A stretch of DNA of 12,500 bases from Chrysomallon squamiferum. Its lineage: Eukaryota; Mollusca; Gastropoda; Neomphalida; Peltospiridae. The notes under the pieces were generated by a model, which saw nothing but the letters and a program-made list of their open reading frames with translations, was not told where the DNA came from and made no database searches. The translations under genes and the position numbers were made by a program. Positions 1 to 7,227 of this stretch are shown here, in pieces (within the stretch, counting starts at the first letter, position 1; each line of letters opens with the position of its first letter). Where the stretch lies: contig CM022667.1 of the NCBI GenBank assembly GCA_012295275.1, positions 10,772,538-10,785,037 on the forward strand, read 5' to 3'.

Positions 1-478
1 CTTTTCCATTTATTCTTCCTTTTTTTAAAAATAATTTTCTTTCTTTTTTTCCTTAATTTATCCTTTTATTGTTACGTTTTTTACTTTTCAGTTTCATTCT
101 TTCTTTCTTTCTTTCTTTCATTCTTTAATTCATCCTTTTAATATTATGTTTTTGCTTTTCAGTTTCTTTCTTTCTTTAATTCATCCTTTTAATATGATGT
201 TTTTACTTTTCAATTTCTTTCTTTCTTTATTTCTGTCTTTCATTTTTTACTAGTGTTCTTTACTTTTTTATTTTATCTTTCTATCATTCATTGTTCATTC
301 ATTCTTTTTTCTTTCCTCTGTTTTTTTGCTCCCTTTATCCTTCTTTTAACCCACTTTTTTGTTTTGTTTTTCGATAAAGACACAAATTTTCATTGTTTGT
401 TGGAGATTTTAAAATTCTTTTTCTTGTTTATCTGTCTTTATTTTCTTTTCTTTTTTTTCCTCGATTGAAAAACAAAAA
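1..478. repeat. T-rich/CTTT low-complexity block
   Basis: The plus strand is mostly T with CTTT and CATTC words over nearly 480 bases. The only long open frame here (253-468) is a phenylalanine/leucine-rich translation of the T tract without gene-like composition, so no gene is called. The block holds the minisatellite described separately and ends at the inverted repeat at 466-495, where base composition flips to A-rich. Confidence 0.85.
61..235. repeat. Three-unit minisatellite, units of about 51-72 bp
   Basis: Three successive units start with TCCTTTTA at 61, 133 and 184. Each runs through an ATGTTTTT-like segment (ACGTTTTTT in the first), then ACTTTTCA or GCTTTTCA, then a CTTT run. Spacing is 72 bp for the first unit and 51 bp for the second; the extra length of the first is an expanded CTTT run. 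Units 2 and 3 are joined by the shared TTTAATTCATCC. This is a tandem array rather than plain CTTT microsatellite. Confidence 0.8.
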
Positions 479-495
479 ATCGTTTTTGTTTTTCA
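466..495. repeat. Perfect 13-bp inverted repeat, 4-nt loop
   Basis: Positions 466-478 read TGAAAAACAAAAA and 483-495 read TTTTTGTTTTTCA, exact reverse complements separated by ATCG. It sits at the switch from the T-rich block on its left to the A-rich block on its right. It could extrude as a small cruciform or fold as an RNA hairpin. It is not a bacterial-type terminator in context, because there is no gene upstream. Confidence 0.8.
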
Positions 496-586
496 GTACA
501 CCAAAAAAACAAACATAAAAACAACAACAAATAAATAAATAAATAAATAAAAAGTAAAAAAAAAAAAAAGAAAAAAAAAGAAGAGA

Positions 587-622
<36 letters not shown>

Positions 623-800
623 AAGGAAGAAAGAAAGAAGGAAAGAAGGAAAGAAAAATAAAGTAAAAACAATAACAGGATTAAAAAGGAATTTTGTCGG
701 AAAGGTTTATAAAAATATAGAGTCCGACCCTCATTTATCAAAAAAAATAAAAAAAATTAAAAAAAATTAAAATAACAAAATGTTTTATTTTTCTATGTGA
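496..800. repeat. A-rich/GAAA block with AAAT microsatellite and 32-nt poly(A)
   Basis: Contains an AAAT tetranucleotide run (about 529-552), an uninterrupted run of 32 A at 589-620, and GAAA/GGAA repeats to about 656, then AT-rich sequence. The minus-strand open frame across 493-741 is a phenylalanine/leucine translation of this tract and is not a gene. Confidence 0.85.
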
Positions 801-879
801 TAAACTAGCAAAATGAAGTCACTGAATAAATCCATATTTTCTGTCTGATAAACTTGCAAAGAAATATGTACTGAATAAA

Positions 880-912
880 TGTGTGTGTGTGTGTCTACAA
901 AAAACAAAACGA

Positions 913-967
<55 letters not shown>

Positions 968-1049
968 TGTATCTATTATTATTATTATTATTATTTTTGT
1001 TGATTATCTTTATTATTATTATCATCATCATCATCATCATCATCATCAT
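880..1049. repeat. Compound microsatellite: GT, TA, ATT, CAT
   Basis: In order: GT dinucleotides (about 880-893), a TA run (about 914-964), ATT trinucleotides (about 972-992), then a TCA/CAT run (1021-1049). The open frames here on both strands encode only Ile-Tyr, Met or His repeats and are artefacts. Confidence 0.95.
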
Positions 1050-1054
1050 AGGAT

Positions 1055-1510
1055 TATCTCTGCAGAGTTAACATTATATTATAAAACGTCTGGTTCTCTT
1101 AGGCGATACTTTTAAATGCAAACTTGGAAATTTAAAATTCTGATTGCGTGTGGAAATAGGAGTCATTCCACTGTGACGTCACACGTGTCAGCTGTAATTA
1201 ACAGCCAGCACTTCGTTGTAAAACTAAAACGACCAATTTAACGAAACGAAAACGGACGTTAGTTTCATTTCCCGTTAAAATGGCTGCACTGTGATCACCT
1301 TTGTGCAGTTTAGTATTTTATTGTTGGAGCAAATTAATTTTAAATACGTCTTAATTAATGTTGCTAATTGGGTCCGCCATTATAGATTATTTAAATATTT
1401 ATTAAACGGACGCTAATTTGGAAAAATTCGTGGTTTTGTACCCGAAACAATTTCGCGCCCTAATTCTCATTTTGTTTTTGCTCTTAGGTTTTTGCGTCAT
1501 GGTTTTTTTT
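1055..1510. promoter_or_regulatory. Unique CpG-containing island, candidate regulatory element
   Basis: About 450 bases free of simple repeats between two microsatellite blocks. It carries a tight site cluster at 1164-1200 (separate entry), AAAATGGC at 1277-1284, a GTGATCAC palindrome at 1291-1298 flanked by TGCAC and GTGCA, CCGCCAT (a YY1-type core on the minus strand) at 1374-1380, and an E2F-type TTTCGCGC at 1451-1458. No open frame of useful length was found. The motif names come from known animal consensus sequences; function is inferred, and the regulated gene lies outside the window or is not visible. Confidence 0.35.
1164..1200. promoter_or_regulatory. Clustered TEAD-, CRE-, E-box- and homeodomain-type sites
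   Basis: Within 37 bases: CATTCCA (1164-1170, TEAD/Scalloped type), TGACGTCA (1174-1181, full CRE palindrome), CACGTG (1182-1187, E-box), CAGCTG (1189-1194, E-box) and TAATTA (1195-1200, homeodomain core). Four of the five are perfect palindromes placed virtually end to end. Such words occur by chance, but this packing is unusual in surrounding AT-rich DNA. Binding is not shown by sequence alone. Confidence 0.4.
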
Positions 1511-1562
1511 TTAATTGTTTAATTGTTAAAATTTTAATTAGAAAAGTAAATAGTTATTATTA

Positions 1563-1577
1563 TTTTTTTTTTTTTTT
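1563..1577. repeat. Poly(T), 15 nt
   Basis: Uninterrupted run of 15 T marking the edge between the unique island on its left and the purine-rich block on its right. Confidence 0.9.
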
Positions 1578-1621
1578 GGTAAGTAATTAAATGAGCTGTT
1601 TATGCATATGTGGGACTGGTA

Positions 1622-2190
1622 ACGAAAGAAAATGAAGAAGAAGAAGAAGAAAAAGAAGAAGAAGAAGAGGAACAAGAAAGGAAAAATAAACAGGAGTTGA
1701 AGACGAAAAGAAGAAGAAAATAGAGAATGAATTCAAGAAATAGGGAAGATGAAAGAAAGAAAAAAGAGAGAAAGAAAAATATATAAAATGTAATGAATTA
1801 AGAAAAGAAATGAACAAACGAAAAAAAAAGAGAAAGAAAGAAAGAAACAATTTTTGAGAAAGAAAAGATGAAGGGCAGCATTAAGTAAAACTAAAAAAAA
1901 TAGAAAGAAAGAAAGAAAAAAAGAAAAACTATAAAATAAATATAACACATATGAGACATTTTTTTCCAGAACAATTTAAACATAAATGAACTTATATAGG
2001 CAACAATAAAAGCAAGGACCTTTAAAAAGACAAAAAAACAACAACAACAACAACAAAAAATTCCCACAATCATTCCATCTTCTATTATCCTAACCCGCAT
2101 AAAAAACTAACGTGTCCAAAACCATTATGAAAAAAACAAACAAAACAAACAAAATAAAAAAAAAATAAAAAAAAATAAACCCGAAGAAAC
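1622..2190. repeat. Purine/A-rich block with GAA, GAAA, CAA and AAAC repeats
   Basis: GAA trinucleotides dominate 1633-1672, GAAA runs occur at 1751-1775, 1830-1850 and 1900-1925, a CAA run lies at 2037-2056, and AAAC/AAAT runs occupy 2129-2178. The minus-strand open frames over 1587-2100 are serine/phenylalanine/leucine translations of these tracts. No gene is supported. Confidence 0.85.
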
Positions 2191-2194
2191 ATTA

Positions 2195-2500
2195 AAACAT
2201 TAATTCTCCGCGGACAGATGTAACTCAATTTTTGAGCCTAAGATTTTATCCTAAGTGTCTTCTCCATAAGATATTTTCATACGCTTCGTTATTTTGCATT
2301 TTCTTGAGGTGTTGGGATTTCTGTGCCGTCGTGTTTGTTCTCCATCAGAAGGGAACGTTGGAAGCATTTTCTATCAATATACCAACGCCTTTTACTAAAG
2401 ATAAGATGATTTTCTTCGCTGTCATTATCAATATTTAATATGACCGGTACTTCTCGGTGTAAGCGGCACTTTTCGGTAGGTGACGAAAATGCATTATGTT
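2195..2500 (+). other. Unique sequence with an 81-codon open frame lacking an ATG start
   Basis: Non-repetitive sequence between two low-complexity blocks. A plus-strand frame is open from 2196 to the stop ending at 2438 (81 codons), but it has no ATG near its left end; the only ATG codes for the Met at residue 59 counted from the TTG at 2232. The translation has a hydrophobic, Cys-containing middle followed by a more polar stretch. I do not recognise it. It could be part of an exon but there is no good flanking splice evidence, so it is most likely chance. Confidence 0.1.
2445..2479. repeat. Short direct repeat with a 19-bp period
   Basis: CGGTACTTCTCGGTGT (2445-2460) and CGGCACTTTTCGGTAG (2464-2479) match at 12 of 16 positions. 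The shared pattern is CGGNACTTNTCGGT. This could be a pair of binding sites or a small local duplication. Confidence 0.45.
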
Positions 2501-2524
2501 AAATGAAGGGGAAAGTCAGTCTTC

Positions 2525-2625
2525 ATCTTTCTCTTTCTTTTTTTTTTTTAATCTCTCTTGCTTTTTTTTTTTTGAATTTTGAAATAGTTAATTTTATTGG
2601 TGGAAAAATAAATCGATATTGTAAA
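2525..2625. repeat. T-rich low-complexity stretch
   Basis: Two poly(T) runs separated by CTCTCTTGC-type pyrimidine sequence, then AT-rich DNA. No gene or signal seen. Confidence 0.7.
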
Positions 2626-2726
2626 CGATGAATAAATTATTTGTTTTGTTTTTGTTTATCTCAGTTTCATTTTTTGACAGTCCTTTTGTGAGACGTGTCC
2701 GTCCGTTTGTTTATCTTGTGTTATGT

Positions 2727-2900
<174 letters not shown>

Positions 2901-2982
2901 TCTTTTAATGTAGCATAAAAATAAAACAATTAATTTTTAAACAGTCATGAAAATAATTATATATAAATTATAAAGATAAAAT

Positions 2983-3033
2983 TATCATCATCATCAACAT
3001 CATCAACATCATCATCATCATAATCATAATCCT
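2983..3033. repeat. Imperfect ATC/CAT trinucleotide repeat
   Basis: ATC units interrupted by AAC and ATA variants, preceded by AT-rich sequence. Confidence 0.85.
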
Positions 3034-3089
3034 CCTTATTATTAAAATAATAACTAAAACATAAGTCGCACATATTATCTTCAATTTTT

Positions 3090-3350
3090 ATATAATTATC
3101 CTCTAAGCGAAAAGCAAAGCTTTAAAGTTACGCTGAACAGCCCGCTGCTGGTTTCTAAACGAAGGGGAATCAGACACGGATTTGTCATTACGCAGATGTT
3201 TTACATATCAAGTGTGCAACAAAATGGGCGAATTATATGGCAGAAGCTTTCAGCGGTATAACACGTGTTTAACGACAAAAATGCATGAATTATTTTATCT
3301 CTCTCTATGTTTCGATGCTTTCATGTCGTCGTGGATTTTTGAGTAATGTT
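3090..3350. other. Unique island between microsatellites
   Basis: About 260 bases of complex sequence with several CpGs, an AAAGCTTT palindrome at 3116-3123, and an ACACGTGT E-box palindrome near 3260. It contains the small open frame described separately. It may be a conserved element or an exon; sequence alone does not settle this. Confidence 0.3.
3224..3346 (+). other. Candidate 40-codon small open frame, unrecognised
   Basis: The frame starts with an ATG in a good animal initiation context (AAAATGGGC, A at -3 and G at +4) and ends at TAA 3344-3346. It encodes 40 residues beginning MGELYGRSFQ and ending SSWIFE. The same frame is open upstream back to the TGA at 3134-3136, 69 sense codons in total, so it could also be an internal piece of an exon. 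Composition is not repeat-derived: it has Cys, Trp, Tyr and Arg spread through it. No domain, signal peptide or family is recognised. Chance remains the likeliest explanation. Confidence 0.15.
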
Positions 3351-3360
3351 TGTTCTTTGT

Positions 3361-3462
3361 GTGATGGTGGTAGTAGTAGTAGCTAGTAGTAATAGTAGTA
3401 GTTGTAGCAGTAGGTAGCTAGTAGTAGTAGAAGAAGCAGCAGCAGAAGTAGTAATAGTAGCA
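3361..3462. repeat. Degenerate GTA/AGA/AGC trinucleotide cluster
   Basis: Mostly GTA units with GTT, AGA, AGC and AAT variants, and CTAGTAG interruptions at two places. It abuts copy A of the composite repeat. Open frames on the minus strand here are Thr/Ser/Tyr repeats. Confidence 0.9.
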
Positions 3463-3598
3463 GGTGTTGGAGTGAAATAGGACAGGGAGAGACTCACACG
3501 CACAGATGCGCAGAAACAGAGGTAGAGAGAGAGGGGGAGGATGGGGGAGGGAGAGAGAAAAGGAAGAAGAAGAGAGTGTGATAGATAGAAGGGCAGAT

Positions 3599-3692
<94 letters not shown>
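3463..3692 (+). repeat. Composite dispersed repeat, copy A
   Basis: The core (about 3463-3600) matches copy B near 9017-9180 in the same orientation. Shared words, in the same order, are GGAGTGA, CAGGGAGAG, ACTCACACGCACAGA, CGCAGA, a G-rich purine stretch, and a GATAGATAGAA-type segment (AATAGATAGAA in copy B). The core is followed by short CA, then TA (3607-3644), then AG (3645-3692). The preserved order of unrelated words makes common descent much more likely than independent microsatellite growth. It is not identified as a known transposon, and no terminal repeats or target-site duplication are evident. Confidence 0.7.
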
Positions 3693-3695
<3 letters not shown>

Positions 3696-3699
3696 AATA

Positions 3700-4397
3700 T
3701 ATACATACAAAAGGTTAATTAATGTGAGACTTTAATAATATACAGATTTAATATAAATTAAACAAACCACACCATAATAAAATCGAAAGAGAAAACAAAA
3801 GTAAAATGAAAAGCAAACACGCACTGAAATGAATGATTATGTTGAAAGCAGTTCATTTCAAAAAGAAACAGTTTTAATTCATTATTAAAATATATTTGTA
3901 ATTATTAATTTTAATTTGGGTAATGCAATTAAAGCAAACAGAACACTGAAATTTTATACTGTAACTACAAGAATGATAAATGAAAGATGCACTAAGGCAA
4001 AAACAATTATGGTCATAAAAAAATATAAAAAAATAACTGAAGATTAAATAATAATAATAAAAATTTAACATTAAAATAAATTATATATAAAAAAATCAAA
4101 TCAGAGAGAAAATAAATTATAAACAAATAATAATTAAAAAGAAGAAGATTAAACACAAATAGAAAATAGATTAACAATATATAATTTTTTCTTAAAGAAC
4201 ATAAACAAACTAGAAAAGTACAACATTTTTTTTATTATTATTATTATTTTCCTTTTAAATCGAGAAATAAAAAAGAAAGAAATTTTAAATAGTCTAGTAG
4301 AGTAAGACCAAATGGAGAAAACAAAGTAAAAAAGATTTAAAAAGAAAGAAAAAAAACCAAGACAAATATATATATAATAAAATGAAATGAAATGTAA

Positions 4398-4432
<35 letters not shown>

Positions 4433-4470
4433 ATCCATTGACTATTCGTGACTGCACAAAACCAAATCAA
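3700..4470. other. A-rich stretch, no gene
   Basis: AT-rich sequence with short AAT and AAAT runs and an AATA tetranucleotide run at about 4397-4434. A perfect 9-bp inverted repeat is present: TGAAATGAA at 3825-3833 and TTCATTTCA at 3852-3860 with an 18-nt loop. The minus-strand open frames at 3874-4071 and 4149-4457 are Phe/Ile/Tyr-rich products of A-rich DNA and are not supported as genes. Confidence 0.7.
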
Positions 4471-4483
4471 ATTCGAGTGAACG

Positions 4484-4593
4484 TTTTTTTTTTTTTTAAT
4501 TCTTCATTTATTTATGTATTCAATTACTTAATCCACCTTATAAAATTTTAAAAAACTTAACGAGTCCACAACAAAAAAAAAAAAAAAAAAAAA
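4484..4593. repeat. Poly(T) and poly(A) runs flanking AT-rich DNA
   Basis: Fourteen T at 4484-4497 and 21 A at 4573-4593, opposed in sense and about 75 bases apart, so they could pair as a hairpin. Confidence 0.85.
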
Positions 4594-4637
4594 TGCAATT
4601 ATCTTTTCTCGCGTCACTTCCGGTTTCCCGCGGAGGT

Positions 4638-4650
4638 TAATCCGGGATTA
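4638..4650. promoter_or_regulatory. Palindromic paired/K50 homeodomain-type site
   Basis: TAATCC (4638-4643), central G, GGATTA (4645-4650): a perfect 13-bp palindrome. TAATCC is the half-site preferred by K50 homeodomains such as Otx, Pitx and Goosecoid. Dimer binding is inferred. Confidence 0.4.
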
Positions 4651-4835
4651 GTTCTGTCTGAAATTGATTTCTCCTTATAACCTTTCTTACGTGGACATTT
4701 TTCCTTTGAATATCTCCAAGAAATACTCAATTTTCAGCGTTTCTACCAATTTACACAAATGTTAATTCAAGAAACATCCCCGCGATGACGGCCTGATAAA
4801 CGCTGGATATGCTCGTTTTCTATTGGCTATCCGTC

Positions 4836-4850
4836 AGCGCCATCTAGCGG
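4836..4850 (-). promoter_or_regulatory. CTCF-type binding site
   Basis: Read on the minus strand, 4850-4836 is CCGCTAGATGGCGCT. It fits the animal CTCF core CC(A)SYAGRKGGCRS at all but one position (G in place of A at position 3), including the near-invariant AG and GGCG. CTCF is an 11-zinc-finger architectural protein that marks loop anchors and insulators in bilaterians. Occupancy is not shown by sequence. Confidence 0.45.
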
Positions 4851-4879
4851 GCAGTGACAGCCGACCCAGGCCGCCATCG

Positions 4880-4885
4880 GTGAGT
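4880..4885 (+). other. Consensus 5' splice donor, possible end of a first exon
   Basis: CATCG followed by GTGAGT, a strong match to the animal donor consensus. It lies just downstream of the CCAAT, CTCF and YY1-type motifs. A weak acceptor (TATTTCAG, AG at 5014-5015) lies 130 bases on, but the following sequence has no useful open frame. Confidence 0.25.
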
Positions 4886-5060
4886 TCGTGGCGGTTCGGT
4901 GGCAAAATTATATTTATCTAAATTGTTATCGTGATTTTTGGGGTTAATAAATGTCTGCGAATGTCTGTCACGAACTTGGCGCAAAATTATTTCTATCTGT
5001 CGATTTATATTTCAGAGGCTTAATGAAAATAAACAGCGAACGCCATTAATAAATGAAAGA
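4886..5060. other. Unique sequence downstream of the candidate promoter
   Basis: Contains an imperfect direct repeat, GGC-AAAATTATATTTATCT near 4901 against GGCGCAAAATTATTTCTATCT near 4978, and an exact 8-bp inverted repeat AGTTCGTG (4883-4890) and CACGAACT (4969-4976). No coding signal. Confidence 0.4.
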
Positions 5061-5097
5061 TTTTGAAATAGGCTTCGTTTCGTTTCTTTTTCCTTTT

Positions 5098-5148
5098 CTT
5101 TCTTCTTCTTCTTCTTCTTCTTCTTCTTCTTCTTCTTCTTTTTTTTCA
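5098..5148. repeat. CTT trinucleotide repeat
   Basis: About 14 uninterrupted CTT units, closing in poly(T). The minus-strand open frame gives a run of Glu and is an artefact. Confidence 0.95.
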
Positions 5149-5183
5149 TAAATTCTTTTGTTTTTGGTCGTAATTAAAAAATA

Positions 5184-5357
5184 CTGATGATAATAATGTT
5201 GATGATTTTTGGTGATGATGATGATGTTAGTTTTTAAATGTATTTTTTTTGGTTTATAATATAATACACATTTAAACACATAAATACATACATACGTATA
5301 TATATATATATTCAGAAAGACAGACATACATACGTAAACGCATATACAAACATACAT
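5184..5357. repeat. GAT repeat, then CATA/TA repeats
   Basis: Imperfect GAT and AAT units (5184-5226), AT-rich spacer, then ACATAC/CATA and TA dinucleotides with CAGACATAC variants (5268-5357). Confidence 0.9.
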
Positions 5358-5359
5358 AA

Positions 5360-6330
5360 ATTAAAGAAACTTCCCTCCAATTTTTAAATTATTATTATTA
5401 TAATTTGTAGATATCGTAAGCTGGCAATTCTGAATCAGCTGAATATAATTATACTGTAAATTGGCTTCAAGGGTGGAATTTTCAAAACAAGTAAAACCAT
5501 AATTAATACTAACTGGGGATCTCATAAAGTAACCTTTCCAAACTGAAATCGTTTTGCTTTTTTTGTCGTTTATTTCAGTTCAGTGACACAAACCCTTAAC
5601 AAATAACAAAAGAAATTTTGGACGGAATTTTCTCAACAAAAAAGGGAAAAATACTACTGTATTATGTTTATTTAGTGGTCAATTTTTTAGTGGTCAGCTG
5701 AGGTCCTTTTACAATTAAACATTTTGGAACGCTGACAGCAATGAAATCTCCATCTGAAATCCCGTTCTAAGACTGTTTTGTAAAACTGCTTTTCATTGGG
5801 TATTTAGAACCAGTTACCAGTTTAATAAATACTAAACCTCATCCCGGCTTTTTAATCATCTCTTTATTACTTCGCGTTAACCTTGATTGTCTTTCGCCAA
5901 CACAATTCTTTCCCTACATATTTTAGCTTTATTTCATTTTCTCTCGAAGAAAATGGGGAAAAAAATTACAAAAGGACAAATTTGGCCTGGGGTACATTGT
6001 TTTTTCCCCTGTCCAATTCTTTGGCCTATAATTTTATTCCTTTTCTATCTCTATTGCTGTTAAAATCTTATTTTCATTCTCCATAACTTGAGGCCTTATT
6101 TTATTTTATTTTATTTTTAAATTGTCGGGTTTTGGCTCTTCTTTAACAGTTAAGCCGTCTTTCAAAGATTCTCTTCCGATCTTAATTTTATTCCCCAAGT
6201 CTGTCTTCCCCTGAACTTTTTCTCCTTCAATTAGCGCATCTCTTCTTCTTTCTTTGTAATTCCGTTCATCATTCTTTCTCGCAGGAAAACTTCCGCACCT
6301 ACCCCGCTCTTTTTGATTGAAATATTATGT
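5360..6330. other. Unique AT-rich sequence, no gene identified
   Basis: About 970 bases with little simple repeat. A short direct repeat TTTAGTGGTCA occurs at 5671-5681 and again at 5687-5697 (16-bp period). A plus-strand frame is open over 5856-6086 but has no ATG start and no recognised motif, so it is not called. No tRNA-like internal promoter or SINE signature was seen. A TTTTA pentanucleotide run lies at about 6098-6115. Confidence 0.6.
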
Positions 6331-6339
6331 ATATGATCT

Positions 6340-6610
6340 ACTTCTCCCAGATTCCCCTCTTTCCTAGCCAATCACATTCGTTCCTCGAGTCCCATTCCCT
6401 CCCCCAGTCTTCTTCTCCCCCTCCACCATCCCTCGGACGTCAAAGTTGTCAATTTGCATACGAGGTCTTACGTATTCACACCTCTCGTTCAAACCTTCCT
6501 CCCCATTTCCCTCCCTCCCTCCCTTCCTCTCTTCAGCCTGCCTCCCCCAGTCTCACACTCTCCCTCCCACAGCCGTAATCCCTCCCTCCACCACCCGCCC
6601 CTCAAGCTTC
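6340..6610. repeat. Pyrimidine-rich tract, about 270 bp, C-rich
   Basis: Overwhelmingly C and T on the plus strand, with CCTCCCCCAGTCT near 6390 and again near 6542. A CpG-containing non-pyrimidine patch at about 6437-6490 splits it. Open frames on the plus strand in all three phases are Pro/Ser-rich shadows of the tract. The minus strand is purine-rich and G-rich, suited to triplex or quadruplex formation. Confidence 0.75.
6509..6523 (-). other. G-quadruplex motif on the minus strand
   Basis: Four CCC runs (6509-6511, 6513-6515, 6517-6519, 6521-6523) each separated by one T. The minus strand therefore reads GGGAGGGAGGGAGGG, the minimal four-run motif with single-base loops, a class known to fold very stably in vitro. 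Confidence 0.65.
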
Positions 6611-6619
6611 ATTTCGTCA

Positions 6620-7075
6620 ATTTGTGTGTATGTGTGGATCTAATACATCAGCAAACTCAGCTCGCCGAGAATTGAACGTGGATATAAAGTTTGTTATTTT
6701 TCTTCCAGCAACAATGAAAGCTCCGACAAAATCTTATTTTCGCGTTTTTATGACCGCCGCGTATGTTAAGGCTTTTGGTCAGCGCTCTATGGGATCTCAT
6801 ACATATTAGATTTGTCCGCGCTTATTGGTGACCAAGACACCCAACAGAATCATTTCTTTCAGGGGAAAGATCGTCTTATTAGATGAAATTCTCAGAAATT
6901 AGTATTTGAGACGGCAATGTGTTTGGGCCTATTAACAAAAGTCTCATTTATATACAGTGAATCCAATACGTGAGGACGAATTATTCTTCAATCAACGTAA
7001 ATTTTCTTTCAGAAATATCACCACCAGGCTCTCGTGAATGCAATTATCCTGGCATAGCGTGAGGTTGGATGGAAG
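6620..7075. other. Unique sequence with several acceptor-like sites
   Basis: About 450 bases of complex sequence. Polypyrimidine-plus-AG acceptor-like signals end at 6708, about 6863 and about 7013. A TATAAA at 6683-6688 lies too close to the acceptor at 6708 to read both as functional. One small open frame at 6714-6809 is described separately. Confidence 0.35.
6714..6809 (+). other. Candidate 31-codon open frame behind an acceptor-like site
   Basis: An ATG in good context (ACAATGA, A at -3) follows by five bases an excellent acceptor (TTATTTTTCTTCCAG ending 6708). It opens a 31-residue frame beginning MKAPTKSYFR and ending MGSHTY before TAG at 6807-6809. The peptide is basic, mixed in composition, and not repeat-derived. 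No family recognised. It could be a first coding exon of a small protein or chance. Confidence 0.15.
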
Positions 7076-7076
7076 C

Positions 7077-7093
7077 AAACACACACACACACA

Positions 7094-7182
<89 letters not shown>

Positions 7183-7195
7183 ACACCACACACAG

Positions 7196-7224
<29 letters not shown>
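7077..7224. repeat. CA microsatellite, about 146 bp
   Basis: CA dinucleotides with GACA interruptions near 7094, 7178 and 7194 and one ACCA slip near 7187. Open frames on both strands encode only His-Thr or Cys-Val repeats. Confidence 0.98.

Positions 7225-7227
<3 letters not shown>

Larger units (their letters stand above)
4605..4885 (+). promoter_or_regulatory. Candidate TATA-less promoter or insulator region
   Basis: Repeat-free, CpG-bearing segment with motif matches in order: GCGTCAC (4611-4617, CRE-like), CACTTCCGG (4615-4623, ETS/GABP type), TTTCCCGC (4624-4631, E2F type), a TAATCC-G-GGATTA palindrome (4638-4650), ATTGG (4822-4826, inverted CCAAT box), a CTCF-type site (4836-4850), GCCGCCATC (4870-4878, YY1 type) and a GTGAGT splice donor (4880-4885). 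ETS, E2F, CCAAT and YY1 matches are typical of animal housekeeping promoters. The donor suggests a non-coding first exon on the plus strand. No linked coding exon is evident within the window, so the target gene is unknown. Confidence 0.4.

Noticed and set aside
483-495. T run after a hairpin as a bacterial rho-independent terminator
   Set aside because: AT-only stem without GC and no gene upstream. The window is not bacterial in character.
1480-1530. Acceptor-like TTTTTGCTCTTAG with an ATG 12 bases on
   Set aside because: The ATG opens only seven codons before a stop, so no exon is supported.
4837-4878. Minus-strand ATGGCGGCC opening a 16-codon frame through the CTCF-type site
   Set aside because: Too short, and the ATGGCGGC is better explained as a YY1-type promoter motif.
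5856-6086. 77-codon plus-strand open stretch with mixed composition
   Set aside because: No ATG, no good acceptor at its left end, hydrophobic residues from T-rich sequence; not distinguishable from chance.
6327-6675. Overlapping Pro/Ser-rich plus-strand frames
   Set aside because: All three phases are open at once because the pyrimidine tract lacks stop codons, so none is evidence of coding.
7077-7224. CRISPR-like regular repetition
   Set aside because: Pure dinucleotide repeat without unique spacers. No CRISPR-type repeat-spacer pattern exists anywhere in the window.
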